32,484 bases of DNA from Mycobacterium parascrofulaceum ATCC BAA-614 (GTDB lineage Bacteria > Actinomycetota > Actinomycetes > Mycobacteriales > Mycobacteriaceae): the NCBI RefSeq assembly GCF_000164135.1, contig NZ_GG770557.1:230767-263250 (forward strand), read 5' to 3'. How positions within the stretch are numbered: position 1 is the stretch's first letter; the number at the start of each line of letters is the position of its first letter. The notes below the pieces were generated by a model that searched no databases, was not told where the DNA came from, and worked only from the letters and a program-made list of their open reading frames with translations. Shown here one piece after another: positions 1 through 7,182 of the stretch. The position numbers and the translations under genes are program-made.

Positions 1-329
1 AACTTGGTGCATGCCTGTTCGAAGGCCATACCCGAACCAACGACGTTGTGGAGCTTCATGGTCTCGAGAAGAAGCGTTGTGTTCTCCCGATTTGGGCTCC
101 TGACCTGACGTAGCGGTGCGTCGCTATACGGTCGAGCGTGGTCCCAGTGCAGCTCAATGAGCTTTTCGGCAATTCGCGACACCGATAGGATGGCGTCACT
201 GGCGACCGAGGGCGCGAGATCGATGAGGGCAAGCAGCAAGCCAAATTTGTTTGTGCCGGTGGCAGACCCGCGTTCGAGGACAGCCAGGATTCCTTCGACG
301 GGGTCTAGTTGCGGTAGAGCTCCAGACAA
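1..329 (-). CDS. HNH-endonuclease-like protein, N-terminal part (cut by window edge)
   Basis: The minus strand is open from a TTG at 329 to the window edge, about 109 codons, and codes for a well-formed protein start (MSGALPQLDPVEGILAVL). A strong ribosome binding site, GGAGG, lies 6 bases before the TTG; no ATG or GTG fits. Visible are a GTNKFGLLLALIDL stretch, a second helix RIAEKLIELHW and then RPY...LRQ. In my memory this arrangement (K-F-LLLAL-DL, then LYW/LHW-xxx-RPY, then LRQ) marks the N-terminal domain of a family of actinobacterial HNH endonucleases whose HNH motif lies further on, outside this window. That assignment is inference. The gene follows the DUF6308-like gene on the same strand after 76 bases, so they may be co-transcribed. 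Confidence 0.55.
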   Translation of the reverse strand, partial: MSGALPQLDPVEGILAVLERGSATGTNKFGLLLALIDLAPSVASDAILSVSRIAEKLIELHWDHARPYSDAPLRQVRSPNRENTTLLLETMKLHNVVGSGMAFEQACTK

Positions 330-405
330 TGATTGCCTCCGAATCGTGCGTACTGTTGCCGTTGTGGCGTGTTCTCGTGCTCGACCGGTTGCCCGGTCCT
401 CCAGT

Positions 406-1152
406 TCACTCGAATTTCAGTGTGCGTGTTGAATTGCTGGGGTCTTGTCCATCCAGCAGCCGCCGAGCCTCGTCAGTCGCTTTTGGAGTGGACATCCAGA
501 GCAGTACGTCGAGAATCCTCAGTGGTGGATCTAAAGCCAGCACACCACTGCGGGCACAAACCTCACGTTCCAGCTGATGCAGTCTTTCAACTATGGGCCC
601 GGTCTTCATGAGGTGCTTATAGACTTGCCAGTCAGTCAGCCGGTCCTTTCCGGCGCCCAATCGCTTAATAGTCACCACTTCATCGCGAACAGGGAAAAAC
701 TGCGGACGCTTTCGGGAACAAAGCTTGGACGCAGTAACCCACGGATTCTTGCCAAATGCATATTTGCAAGTTTGATAGAGTTCGTCTGCCGCGCGCCACA
801 CCTTCAGGTCGGCGGTCGCCAGATCGGCTGCCGGAGGGATGGCGCGAAGAAGCTCAGTCAGGCGGTCCTGCAGCTCCTTCGAAAGAATCCTCCGAGTTGC
901 GCTCGGATGTATCTTGACGCTGAGCAGGCTTGCCGCGAACAGATCTGTTGGAGTCACACGGAAAGGTTCGATCGGCTCAAGCGTGAGGAACGTGCTCCCG
1001 GCGTAGTTTCCCGTTTCGGAGTAGTAGGTGTGCAGCCAATGGGCTGCTTGCCTGTCATTGAGCGCTCGCTCCGTCTCGAGGACCGCATGTTCGGTCTGTT
1101 CCGGGGTCGGCCCTTTTTGCAGCAATCTGACGGAGAATTCTTCGAGCGTCAT
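406..1152 (-). CDS. DUF6308-like hypothetical protein
   Basis: A 248-residue soluble protein with no signal peptide or membrane segment. The central part reads ADELYQTCKYAFGKNPWVTASKLCSRKRPQFFPVRD as separate short blocks, a pattern I associate with actinobacterial proteins of unknown function DUF6308 (a conserved R-K-R-P-x-x-F/I-P-V-x-D box near residue 155-165). No catalytic motif is recognisable. GC content appears lower than in the rest of the window, which fits recent transfer. The ATG at 1152 is preceded by AGGTGG, itself part of a small inverted repeat. It lies just upstream of the HNH-like gene on the same strand. Function is unknown. Confidence 0.6.
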   Translation of the reverse strand: MTLEEFSVRLLQKGPTPEQTEHAVLETERALNDRQAAHWLHTYYSETGNYAGSTFLTLEPIEPFRVTPTDLFAASLLSVKIHPSATRRILSKELQDRLTELLRAIPPAADLATADLKVWRAADELYQTCKYAFGKNPWVTASKLCSRKRPQFFPVRDEVVTIKRLGAGKDRLTDWQVYKHLMKTGPIVERLHQLEREVCARSGVLALDPPLRILDVLLWMSTPKATDEARRLLDGQDPSNSTRTLKFE

Positions 1153-1153
1153 T

Positions 1154-1168
1154 AGGTGGGTACCACCT
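1154..1168 (-). promoter_or_regulatory. Inverted repeat covering the ribosome binding site of the DUF6308-like gene
   Basis: The sequence AGGTGG-GTA-CCACCT is a perfect inverted repeat with 6-base arms and a 3-base spacer. Read on the minus strand, its first arm (AGGTGG) is the only good ribosome binding site before the ATG at 1152. A hairpin in the mRNA would hide this site, and a protein bound to the DNA would sit at the start of the gene. Which of these applies, if either, cannot be told. Confidence 0.35.
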
Positions 1169-1607
1169 CTCGAGAATCACGCTTGCTTATCAACTATCGA
1201 AATACGAGTGCAGTGATCCCGGATACCACACGCCACCGCAAGAGTGCTCCGACTGGCTCATAGCAACTGCATCGCCAATGCATCATGATCCTACGGCGCC
1301 CGGCCTTTGTCTGCTGTTTCGGGTGATCTCGACATCGGAGGAGATTCCGCTCGGCATCCGCTGTTGGTAGCGCCCTCACCAGGCTCAGGAGGACGGCAAC
1401 CGAACCGGCAGTTTGCCGTCGAGCGAGGGATCTCACGGGGTGCCGGGCGGAATGATTCCGGTGCCCGCCTGCGCTCACTGCGCAGAACATCGTTTGCCAG
1501 GACTCCAGACTGCGCGGTCTCCGAGCAGCTTTAGCTTTCGCCTGCACAAATAGCCGTTCGCTCGTGCTGACCCACTGAACCAGCCGTGTCGGTCAACGAA
1601 ACCCCTA
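1169..1607. other. Gene-poor stretch
   Basis: About 440 bases without a convincing gene. Open frames of up to 117 codons exist here but have no ribosome binding site, no recognisable domain and an arginine/serine-rich composition typical of antisense or random frames in GC-rich DNA. It separates the DUF6308-like gene, whose promoter must lie at its left end, from the 3' end of the ADP-ribosylglycohydrolase gene. No clear terminator was seen. Confidence 0.5.
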
Positions 1608-3071
1608 TCACGATGCGCCTCTCGGTTGAAAGTGCAGTCGCTTCAGCGCTCCGCGGAATTCGCAATTCGGGTCGGCGCCCGGCAGTACCGTTGCCACGTC
1701 GCGCAGCGCCCGGTCGCTGTCCACAGCCTTCAGACGAGTTCTATATAGCGCAGCGATAGTCGGCGTGCGACTGGCCGCCTGGACGCAGTGCACGAACACC
1801 GTCCGGCCTCCAGCCCGCAGTTGCTCGATCGCCCGCACGGTGTCGAGCAGCACGAAGTCGAGATGGTCGTTCTCCCCCACCCGGTCGATGAGGCGTACAT
1901 CGAGGTGCTGCAAACCGGCAGGTAAGTATTCGTCAGCGACCCGGCACAGCGACACAATCGCATCGACCTCTTCGGGCAGGCTGCGCAGCCCCGCAACGCC
2001 ACCGATCCACACGTTGTCGTCGTGGGGGTGACGCACTGGTTTACGCGCTTCGGGGAAACCGCTGTAGGTGTAGTCGAACGTGTCCGGCCGGCCGTGGTCG
2101 ATGACCTTGTCGGCCAGTTGAATCAGGCCGCGGGTGGTAAGTCCCGGCCAACCCTGCAGCATCAATCGCCAGCGCGAGGGCACCGCGGAGGCCCCGTAGG
2201 CGGCGCCGAGGAGCGCTCCGGAGATGGCCGCGACGGTGTCAGTGTCACCGCCGCCGCGGACCGCCGTCTCCAGCGCCAGCCGCAGACGGTCGGCCCGGAA
2301 CACCTCCGCGGCAGGATTCTCCGTCGGCTCCGGGGTATGCACGATCGCCGACAACGCCCCCTGCAGCGCCGCGACCACCCAGCCGTTCTTGGCGGCGAAC
2401 GCCGCCGGCGGCGATGCCTCGGCTTCGTCCAACCGCGACGCCCACAGCTCGCGGCGTTCAATCGGGATGTGCCGCAATCCAGCCCGCGCGTCGAGCTCGC
2501 CGGTCCGTACCGCGCGACGGATAGTGGTGCACCACAGCACGCAAGCATCACCGGCGTCGGGGTCATGGTGCGTCAACACACCGATAGCACGCGCGGCCTC
2601 GACTAGCGCCGCCTCGTCGTCCAGGTAGGCCAGGGCCACCGGGGCGGGGCGCATCAGCGAGCCATTGCCGGCGGTGTGGCCGGTGCGCTCGTGCAGCGCT
2701 GCCGACGCGTCGCGGGCGCTTTGCGCCGTGAGTCCTCGCCGACCCGCGGCGGACAGCACCGAGCGAGTCTGATTGCCGACGTCCGGAGCGGTCTGGGCCC
2801 ACGAGTGCCAGCGCTCGACAATCTCGTCTTGTGCCTTCTCGTCACGCAAATCGGCTCCGGTGGCCGCGGTCTCGGCGATCGCGATGGCCATCGACGTGTC
2901 GTCGGTCCACTCGCCGGGCGCGAAGGGTCCGAGTCCGCCGCCGATCATGTCGACCGGGACATCGGGTCCCAGCGGCGACGCGAACTCATAGCCGGCGCCC
3001 AGGGCATCCCCGGCGGCGCAGCCAAGCAGGGCACCGCAGGCCCGGTCACGTTGTGCCGCAGTCAAAGCCAT
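1608..3071 (-). CDS. ADP-ribosylglycohydrolase fused to a Cys-based phosphatase-like domain
   Basis: 487 residues in two parts. Residues about 8-300 form an ADP-ribosylglycohydrolase (DraG/ARH) domain: GALLGCAAGDALG near the start, the metal-binding EWTDDTSMA box near residue 55, and the second metal site GGGDTDTVAAISGALLGAAYG near 273. This family removes ADP-ribose from proteins, nucleic acids or small molecules. Residues about 340-480 look like a dual-specificity/tyrosine phosphatase fold with the P-loop H-C429-VQAAS-R435 (HCx5R), so the cysteine and arginine needed for phosphate transfer are present. The start at 3071 has GGGAGG six bases upstream. The gene follows the ankyrin gene after 92 bases on the same strand and may share its riboswitch-controlled transcript. 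Substrate is unknown; an ADP-ribose phosphate or RNA end are possibilities only. Confidence 0.85.
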   Translation of the reverse strand: MALTAAQRDRACGALLGCAAGDALGAGYEFASPLGPDVPVDMIGGGLGPFAPGEWTDDTSMAIAIAETAATGADLRDEKAQDEIVERWHSWAQTAPDVGNQTRSVLSAAGRRGLTAQSARDASAALHERTGHTAGNGSLMRPAPVALAYLDDEAALVEAARAIGVLTHHDPDAGDACVLWCTTIRRAVRTGELDARAGLRHIPIERRELWASRLDEAEASPPAAFAAKNGWVVAALQGALSAIVHTPEPTENPAAEVFRADRLRLALETAVRGGGDTDTVAAISGALLGAAYGASAVPSRWRLMLQGWPGLTTRGLIQLADKVIDHGRPDTFDYTYSGFPEARKPVRHPHDDNVWIGGVAGLRSLPEEVDAIVSLCRVADEYLPAGLQHLDVRLIDRVGENDHLDFVLLDTVRAIEQLRAGGRTVFVHCVQAASRTPTIAALYRTRLKAVDSDRALRDVATVLPGADPNCEFRGALKRLHFQPRGAS

Positions 3072-3163
3072 ATATAGCCTCCCTCGTTGCGCGTGCGCGC
3101 ATGGTTGATTGAATAAAGAGCCAGATAGGTCTTTGGCGGGCGCGACCGCCGTCCCCGTACGCG

Positions 3164-3853
3164 TCAGACGAAGCCGTCGTCGACAAGAACCGAGCCTTCA
3201 GGCGTTACCAGGTGCGCCTGACCCGACCCTTCGACGAAGCCGCACCAGCTCTTGACCTCGAGGCCCCCGCGCTGCAGCTCGACGTGGAACGCGTACTTGC
3301 CGGGGATCGGAAACCACACCCGCTGACCCGGCAACTCGTGCAGGACCTCGACCGGCGGGTAGCGCAGCGCCTTCCGTAGGTCGCCGTCGAAAACCCGGCC
3401 GCGAATGCGTCCGTCGATGAGCTCGGCCAGTCGCGCGTCAAGCGCCCGGGTCTGCTCCTGATCCAGCGGTGAGCGCGGCGGGCGCAGCAGATCCAGCAGC
3501 GCGGGTTTGCGGCTGTGTTCGGCTACCACGTCGAATGCGGTGCGCCCCTTGGCGTCCCGAAGCGACCGCAGCGCGCCGCGATCGATGAGTTCGGTGACGA
3601 CCTCGGCCGGCGCACCGTGCCAGGCGGCCTGGTGCAACGCGGTGAACCACGCCGGCCCGCCCGGCCGCCACTGGTTGATCACCAGCCAGCTCCACTCGTG
3701 GTCGAGCACCGTCATCACCGTGGGCCAGTCTCCGGTCTTGGCGGCGTCGGCGAGCCGGTGACCGACGCTGACCAGCTCGTCGGCCATGACGGAGGGGTCC
3801 AACACGCCCTGCCACGGGCGGGCGCCTCGAATGATCTCGCTGTAGGACATCAT
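3164..3853 (-). CDS. Ankyrin-repeat protein
   Basis: A 229-residue protein if begun at the ATG at 3853 (a second ATG follows directly at 3850); AAGGAAGG lies about 8 bases upstream. An upstream in-frame extension to 4108 exists but would run through the structured RNA leader and is not favoured. Around residues 60-125 are two ankyrin-type units: TALHQAAWHGAPAEVVTELI followed by G-A-x-x-x-x-RDAKGRTAFDVV and the next helix. The C-terminal half contains a region rich in Gly, Trp and Phe (VWFPIPGKYAFHVEL) of unknown fold. Ankyrin repeats bind proteins, so a regulatory or immunity role is conceivable. It is preceded by a SAM-IV-like leader RNA, followed by the ADP-ribosylglycohydrolase gene, and divergent from the XRE gene. 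Confidence 0.7.
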   Translation of the reverse strand: MMSYSEIIRGARPWQGVLDPSVMADELVSVGHRLADAAKTGDWPTVMTVLDHEWSWLVINQWRPGGPAWFTALHQAAWHGAPAEVVTELIDRGALRSLRDAKGRTAFDVVAEHSRKPALLDLLRPPRSPLDQEQTRALDARLAELIDGRIRGRVFDGDLRKALRYPPVEVLHELPGQRVWFPIPGKYAFHVELQRGGLEVKSWCGFVEGSGQAHLVTPEGSVLVDDGFV

Positions 3854-3861
3854 GTGGACCG

Positions 3862-3989
3862 CCTTCCTTCGCCCCCGTGGGGCGCTCGTGCCGGCAACGG
3901 CCGGTGCCAGGACGCTTCGTCGTCGGAGCCCACGAGCGTGGGGTTGGCGCGCCGTCGAGTCGGAGCTTGGCGACGGCGACTCATGAAGC
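3862..3989 (-). promoter_or_regulatory. SAM-IV-like riboswitch, copy A (leader of ankyrin gene)
   Basis: Read on the minus strand: closing stem GCUUC (3989-3985) with GAAGC (3918-3914). Inside it is a hairpin GCCGUC/GACGGC with the interior GCCAAGCUCCGACUC (3951-3977), then CGCCAACC, then a hairpin CCCAC-GCUC-GUGGG (3929-3942). Downstream are a CCGGC/GCCGG hairpin (3891-3904) and CGCCCC/GGGGCG (3870-3884), directly before the AAGGAAGG ribosome binding site. From memory, the mycobacterial SAM-IV aptamer has UCAUGAG, a P2 stem with interior GUCAAGCCCCGGCUU of the same 15-base length, GGCAACC and then P3; the match is position by position at the invariant bases. The last hairpin next to the ribosome binding site could be the expression platform. 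Copy B at 7037 preserves the pairs with compensating changes. Confidence 0.68.
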
Positions 3990-4077
3990 AATGTCAGATT
4001 AGAGCGGGGCACCGACAACTCGACGCGCGTCGGGCCGACCCTTTTACCTGCACTGGTCCTGCATCCGTTTCGGAAGC

Positions 4078-4149
4078 CACTGCGCTGTTGCAGTGGTAAC
4101 TGTGGCATAACAGTAGCATTCCATCCAGGCTATCTGCAACAGCGCAGTG
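4078..4149. promoter_or_regulatory. Pair of 16-bp inverted operator-like sites between divergent genes
   Basis: CACTGCGCTGTTGCAG at 4078-4093 returns as its exact reverse complement, CTGCAACAGCGCAGTG, at 4134-4149. The left copy is itself extended to a palindrome CCACTGC-GCTGTT-GCAGTGG (4077-4096). The right copy ends 13 bases before the ATG (4162) of the XRE regulator gene. Such pairs are common binding sites of autoregulating XRE proteins; the leftward promoter of the riboswitch/ankyrin transcript would also lie here. A possible -10 box TAGCAT is at 4114-4119. Binding by the neighbouring regulator is inferred. Confidence 0.55.
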
Positions 4150-4161
4150 TATGCTGCGACT

Positions 4162-5055
4162 ATGCAGCCCTCTGAACGCGAAGTCTCGGCGCGCAGGGCC
4201 GACGTTGGCAGCGCCTTCGGCGACCGGGCCAAATCGGCACGGCTACGCGCGGGGCTGACGCAGCAGCAGCTGTGTGACCGCCTCGGCAACTCGCTCGACA
4301 CCTCGGCGATCACCCGCATCGAGGCCGGCCAGCGGGAGCCGCGACTCAGCGAAGCCCTCGCCATCGCCCGCGAACTGAGGTTCGGACTCGACGACCTGGC
4401 TCCGACGGCAGACCTCGACGCCTACCTGCGCGACCTTTCCCGGTCGATGGAGGAAAGCCGGGCTGCCCTGGTCACGATGCTGCGATCGGTGGACCCGGTC
4501 GTCGACTTCGTCCGACGAAACCCCGACTGCCTGGGCGGAGATCGGCTGGAAGACCGCGTCCACGAGGTCGCCGAATCGTTTCGCCACCGCGTCTCCCCCG
4601 ACGACGTCGAGTACGACAACCCGCAGACGCTGAACGTCGCCATCACCACCACCCGGACCGACGAGAGGCTCAAACGCCAACTGCTACGGGCGGTCAACGA
4701 CGGCATCCTCGTCAGTGCCGACGAACTCCAGCCCGCCCATTACCGATGGTTCAAAGACGACGCCGACGACGACCGCGGGACACGGCCGCGGACCGCAACC
4801 CGCTCCGACGACGAGCAATGGCAGGACCATTTCGGTGAGCTCCTGGGTTACGTCCGCCGCCACGGCGATGCACGCGTTCCCCGCTCACACGTCTCCCCCG
4901 ACGGGGGCCCGCTCGGCGCCTGGGTCGTCGACCAACGCAACCGCTTCGCCCAAGGCACACTCGACCCGAACCGCGCGATGCGACTCGAGGCGTTGCCCGG
5001 CTGGACGTGGGGCCCGCGATCCCGGCGCACCTCCGCAACGCCACGCACGATCTGA
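4162..5055 (+). CDS. XRE-family regulator fused to a helicase-associated (HA) domain
   Basis: 297 residues from the ATG at 4162 (a GTG at 4147 is possible but lies inside the operator-like repeat). Residues about 18-80 are a helix-turn-helix of the XRE/Cro type: AKSARLRAGLTQQQLCDRLG, then the recognition helix around TSAITRIEAGQREP, then LSEALAIARELRFGLDDL. A helical middle part follows. The last 75 residues resemble the helicase-associated domain found in tandem at the C-terminus of actinobacterial helicases: W-QDHFGELLGYVRRHGDA-VP, DG-GPLGAWVVDQRN, LEALPGWTWGP. That domain is thought to bind nucleic acid. The fusion is unusual. The protein probably regulates itself and the divergent ankyrin operon through the repeats at 4078-4149, and is followed on the same strand by the TM0106-like nuclease gene. 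Confidence 0.75.
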   Translation: MQPSEREVSARRADVGSAFGDRAKSARLRAGLTQQQLCDRLGNSLDTSAITRIEAGQREPRLSEALAIARELRFGLDDLAPTADLDAYLRDLSRSMEESRAALVTMLRSVDPVVDFVRRNPDCLGGDRLEDRVHEVAESFRHRVSPDDVEYDNPQTLNVAITTTRTDERLKRQLLRAVNDGILVSADELQPAHYRWFKDDADDDRGTRPRTATRSDDEQWQDHFGELLGYVRRHGDARVPRSHVSPDGGPLGAWVVDQRNRFAQGTLDPNRAMRLEALPGWTWGPRSRRTSATPRTI

Positions 5056-5103
5056 CACCTCTTTCGGGCCGTTGATGTCCGACCGTGCTGCGATGATGGA
5101 GCG

Positions 5104-6828
5104 GTGGCGGGCGATAGCGAGCACATCCTGCTTAACGCGTACGCGGCGAAGCGATGCCCGGTGCGCGTGCAGAACAACTACTCACCGCTCGTGCCGACCC
5201 TCAATTGGGTTCCCTCGCCGGAGATCCAGGCACGGCTGGATGCCGGTCTGACGTTCGAACGCAAGGTATTCGACGAGCTGGCAGCTCTGCATCCGGCCGC
5301 GATCACCGTAGCCGCGCAACTGGCCAAGGCCGACGCGATCGCGGCGACCGTGGACGCCATGGAGTCCGGTGCGCCGCTGGTGTTGGGCGGGTGGCTTCCC
5401 GACGACGTCGCCGGGGGGCGCACCGGACGTCCCGACCTGTTGATCCGAGTCGCCGGCGGCTACCTTCCCGCCGACGTGAAGCATCACGCGACCGTCGAGC
5501 CGCGCAAGACCACGACGGCGGTCCTGTCCGCGCCTAAGTCCCCCGACCGGCGGCGCAAGGCGAGCGGGTGGACCGCGACGTCGCATCGGTATGAGGACGG
5601 CATGCAGTTGGCCCACTACACCCGCATGCTGCAGGCATGCGATCACCATCCCGGCCCGGAACTGCTATGGGGCGCGGTGCTGGGCACCAGCGCGGTCGCG
5701 GTGACGGCAGGTGACAGTCCGGGCCTGGTATTCGTCTGGCACGACCTGCAGGAGCCGCTATTTCAGACCTTTTCCCGCAGCCAGGGCAAGAAGCGCCGCT
5801 CGCTGCTCGAGCGTTACGACCACGAGCAGGGCTTCCGGTTGAAGGTCGCCGAGAACGCTTGCCGCATTACGGGTTCCGACGCCGACCCGACCCCGCTCGT
5901 CGAACCCATCGGCCAGGAGGAGTGCAGGACTTGCCCCTACGAGCAGTGGTGTGCCGATCAAATGGGCCGCGAGGACCCCTCGGTCGCGATCACCATCGGC
6001 CGGCTCGGCACCCGGGAGTGGTTGACGTTGCGGAGCATGGGCGTCACCACGACGGAAGCCTTATCGACGGTCGATCCCGACGACCCGACTTTTTTCGACG
6101 AGTACGTCGTTGAGGTCACCCACCTGTCGCCCGAGAATGCGCGCAAACGGCTGGCGGCGGCCGTCGAGCGCGCGGAGATGATTTGCCGCGGAGTCGATCT
6201 CAAGCGCAACGGCGACGGCCCCGTCGAGGTCCCGGTCGCCGACGTCGAGATCGACCTCGACGTCGAGTACGACCTCAACAACCGGGTTTACATGTGGGGC
6301 GTCCGCGTCCGGCGGGGCACCGACGAGTCAAGCGCGCGTTACATCAGCGACTTCACGGACTGGGAGCCGCTGGACGACCAGGCCGAACGAGCGCTGGCCG
6401 CGCGGTTCGCCGCGTGGCTGCGCGCGCAACGGACCGCGGTCGAATCCGCCGGCGAAACGCTACGGGTCTTCCACTGGTCGCACCCCGAATGGTCCAAGTT
6501 GAACAGTATCCTCGGGACCGCCGAAGTCGACGACCTCACCAACTCCGACACGGGGGTGTTCGTGGATGTGGAGAAGGTGTTCGCGGCCAACTTCATGTCG
6601 TTGCGCGGATCCAGCATCAAGAAGGTCGCCCCGCTTTTCGGGTTCGAATGGCGTGTCGACGACCCGGGCGGCGCCGTCTCGCAGACCTACCTGGCCCAGG
6701 TGCACACCTCCACCGAACCCAATGACATTGCCGCAGCCAAACAGTGGCTGCTCTCCTACAACGAGGACGACACCGCGGCGATGGCCGCCATCCGGGACGG
6801 CATGCGGACCTGGCGGCCAAGCGACTGA
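5104..6828 (+). CDS. TM0106-type RecB-like nuclease with RNase-H-like C-terminus
   Basis: 574 residues from a GTG with GGAG just upstream. Residues about 10-290 form a RecB-like PD-(D/E)xK nuclease: E52 in FERKVF, GRPD111, then AD124-V-K126. A lone Cys18 in the N-terminus together with C-x2-C-x5-C in ECRTCPYEQWC (about residues 278-288) is the pattern of the Fe-S cluster that holds the Cas4/AddB type of RecB nuclease together. The C-terminal part, about 430-574, resembles the RNase-H-like/3'-exonuclease domain of this family, ending with LLSYNEDDTAAMAAIRDG. Family members are often fused to a DNA helicase; none is present here. The substrate is probably DNA ends or single strands, but is not known. 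It lies 48 bases after the XRE-HA gene and may share its transcript. A DNA repair or defence role is possible. Confidence 0.85.
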   Translation: MAGDSEHILLNAYAAKRCPVRVQNNYSPLVPTLNWVPSPEIQARLDAGLTFERKVFDELAALHPAAITVAAQLAKADAIAATVDAMESGAPLVLGGWLPDDVAGGRTGRPDLLIRVAGGYLPADVKHHATVEPRKTTTAVLSAPKSPDRRRKASGWTATSHRYEDGMQLAHYTRMLQACDHHPGPELLWGAVLGTSAVAVTAGDSPGLVFVWHDLQEPLFQTFSRSQGKKRRSLLERYDHEQGFRLKVAENACRITGSDADPTPLVEPIGQEECRTCPYEQWCADQMGREDPSVAITIGRLGTREWLTLRSMGVTTTEALSTVDPDDPTFFDEYVVEVTHLSPENARKRLAAAVERAEMICRGVDLKRNGDGPVEVPVADVEIDLDVEYDLNNRVYMWGVRVRRGTDESSARYISDFTDWEPLDDQAERALAARFAAWLRAQRTAVESAGETLRVFHWSHPEWSKLNSILGTAEVDDLTNSDTGVFVDVEKVFAANFMSLRGSSIKKVAPLFGFEWRVDDPGGAVSQTYLAQVHTSTEPNDIAAAKQWLLSYNEDDTAAMAAIRDGMRTWRPSD

Positions 6829-6855
6829 GCGGCGGCTGCCGTCGGAGATTCCCGC

Positions 6856-6946
6856 ACCCCGCGGCGGGGTCACCATCTACACCCCCAGCGGGGGTAACCA
6901 CCCAGACCCCCAACGGGGGTAGTCGAACCGTACCCCCGACGGGGGT
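6856..6946. repeat. Array of four 15-bp palindromes at 25-26 bp pitch
   Basis: Four palindromes start at 6856 (ACCCCGCGGCGGGGT), 6881 (ACCCCCAGCGGGGGT), 6906 (ACCCCCAACGGGGGT) and 6932 (ACCCCCGACGGGGGT). The steps are 25, 25 and 26 bases. The arms are constant while the 3-base centres and the spacers vary, which points to selection on the palindrome rather than simple duplication. The T(A)CCCC...GGGG(T)A form resembles operators of CsoR/RicR-family repressors, as I recall them. Alternatively each unit could fold as a tight RNA hairpin. The array sits between the nuclease stop codon and the riboswitch of the gene at 7183. Confidence 0.7.
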
Positions 6947-7036
6947 AACCGGCCGAACCGCCATCGACATCCGCAAGTTTGACCCGACGGTGCTCACGGC
7001 GTCCGCATGTCGGTCGGCCAATGTAACCTCGATCTT

Positions 7037-7163
7037 GCTTCACGAGATGCCGTCGCCAAGCTCCGACTGGACGGCACGCCAACCCCACGCTCGTGGGTGG
7101 CTCGGATGACGAAGCGGCCTTACGCCAAACCGGTGCGGGCAAGAGCGCCTCCCCTGCGGAGGC
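7037..7163 (+). promoter_or_regulatory. SAM-IV-like riboswitch, copy B (leader of hypothetical gene at 7183)
   Basis: Closing stem GCUUC (7037-7041) with GAAGC (7111-7115); P2-like stem GCCGUC (7049-7054) with GACGGC (7070-7075) around GCCAAGCUCCGACUG; then CGCCAACC; then hairpin CCCAC-GCUC-GUGGG (7084-7097). After a more diverged segment come GCAAGAGCGCC (7138-7148) and a hairpin GCCUCC-CCUGC-GGAGGC (7147-7163), nine bases before the AAGGAG ribosome binding site. The layout equals copy A at 3862-3989, with the last hairpin keeping its pairing while its bases differ. Assignment to the SAM-IV group rests on remembered consensus features and has not been scored with a covariance model. Confidence 0.68.
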
Positions 7164-7182
7164 TCGGCATCAAGGAGTCTTC

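Noticed and set aside
1194..1547. Small genes on either strand in the gap
   Set aside because: No ribosome binding sites, no domain resemblance, and overlapping frames on both strands of equal quality.
4021..4032. Perfect palindrome CGACGCGCGTCG as a regulatory site
   Set aside because: A 12-bp palindrome of C and G only is expected now and then in DNA of this composition, and no second copy was seen.
6856..6946. G-quadruplex formed by the G-runs of the palindrome array
   Set aside because: The G-runs are about 20 bases apart and each faces a complementary C-run 3 bases away, so hairpins or DNA palindromes are far more likely.
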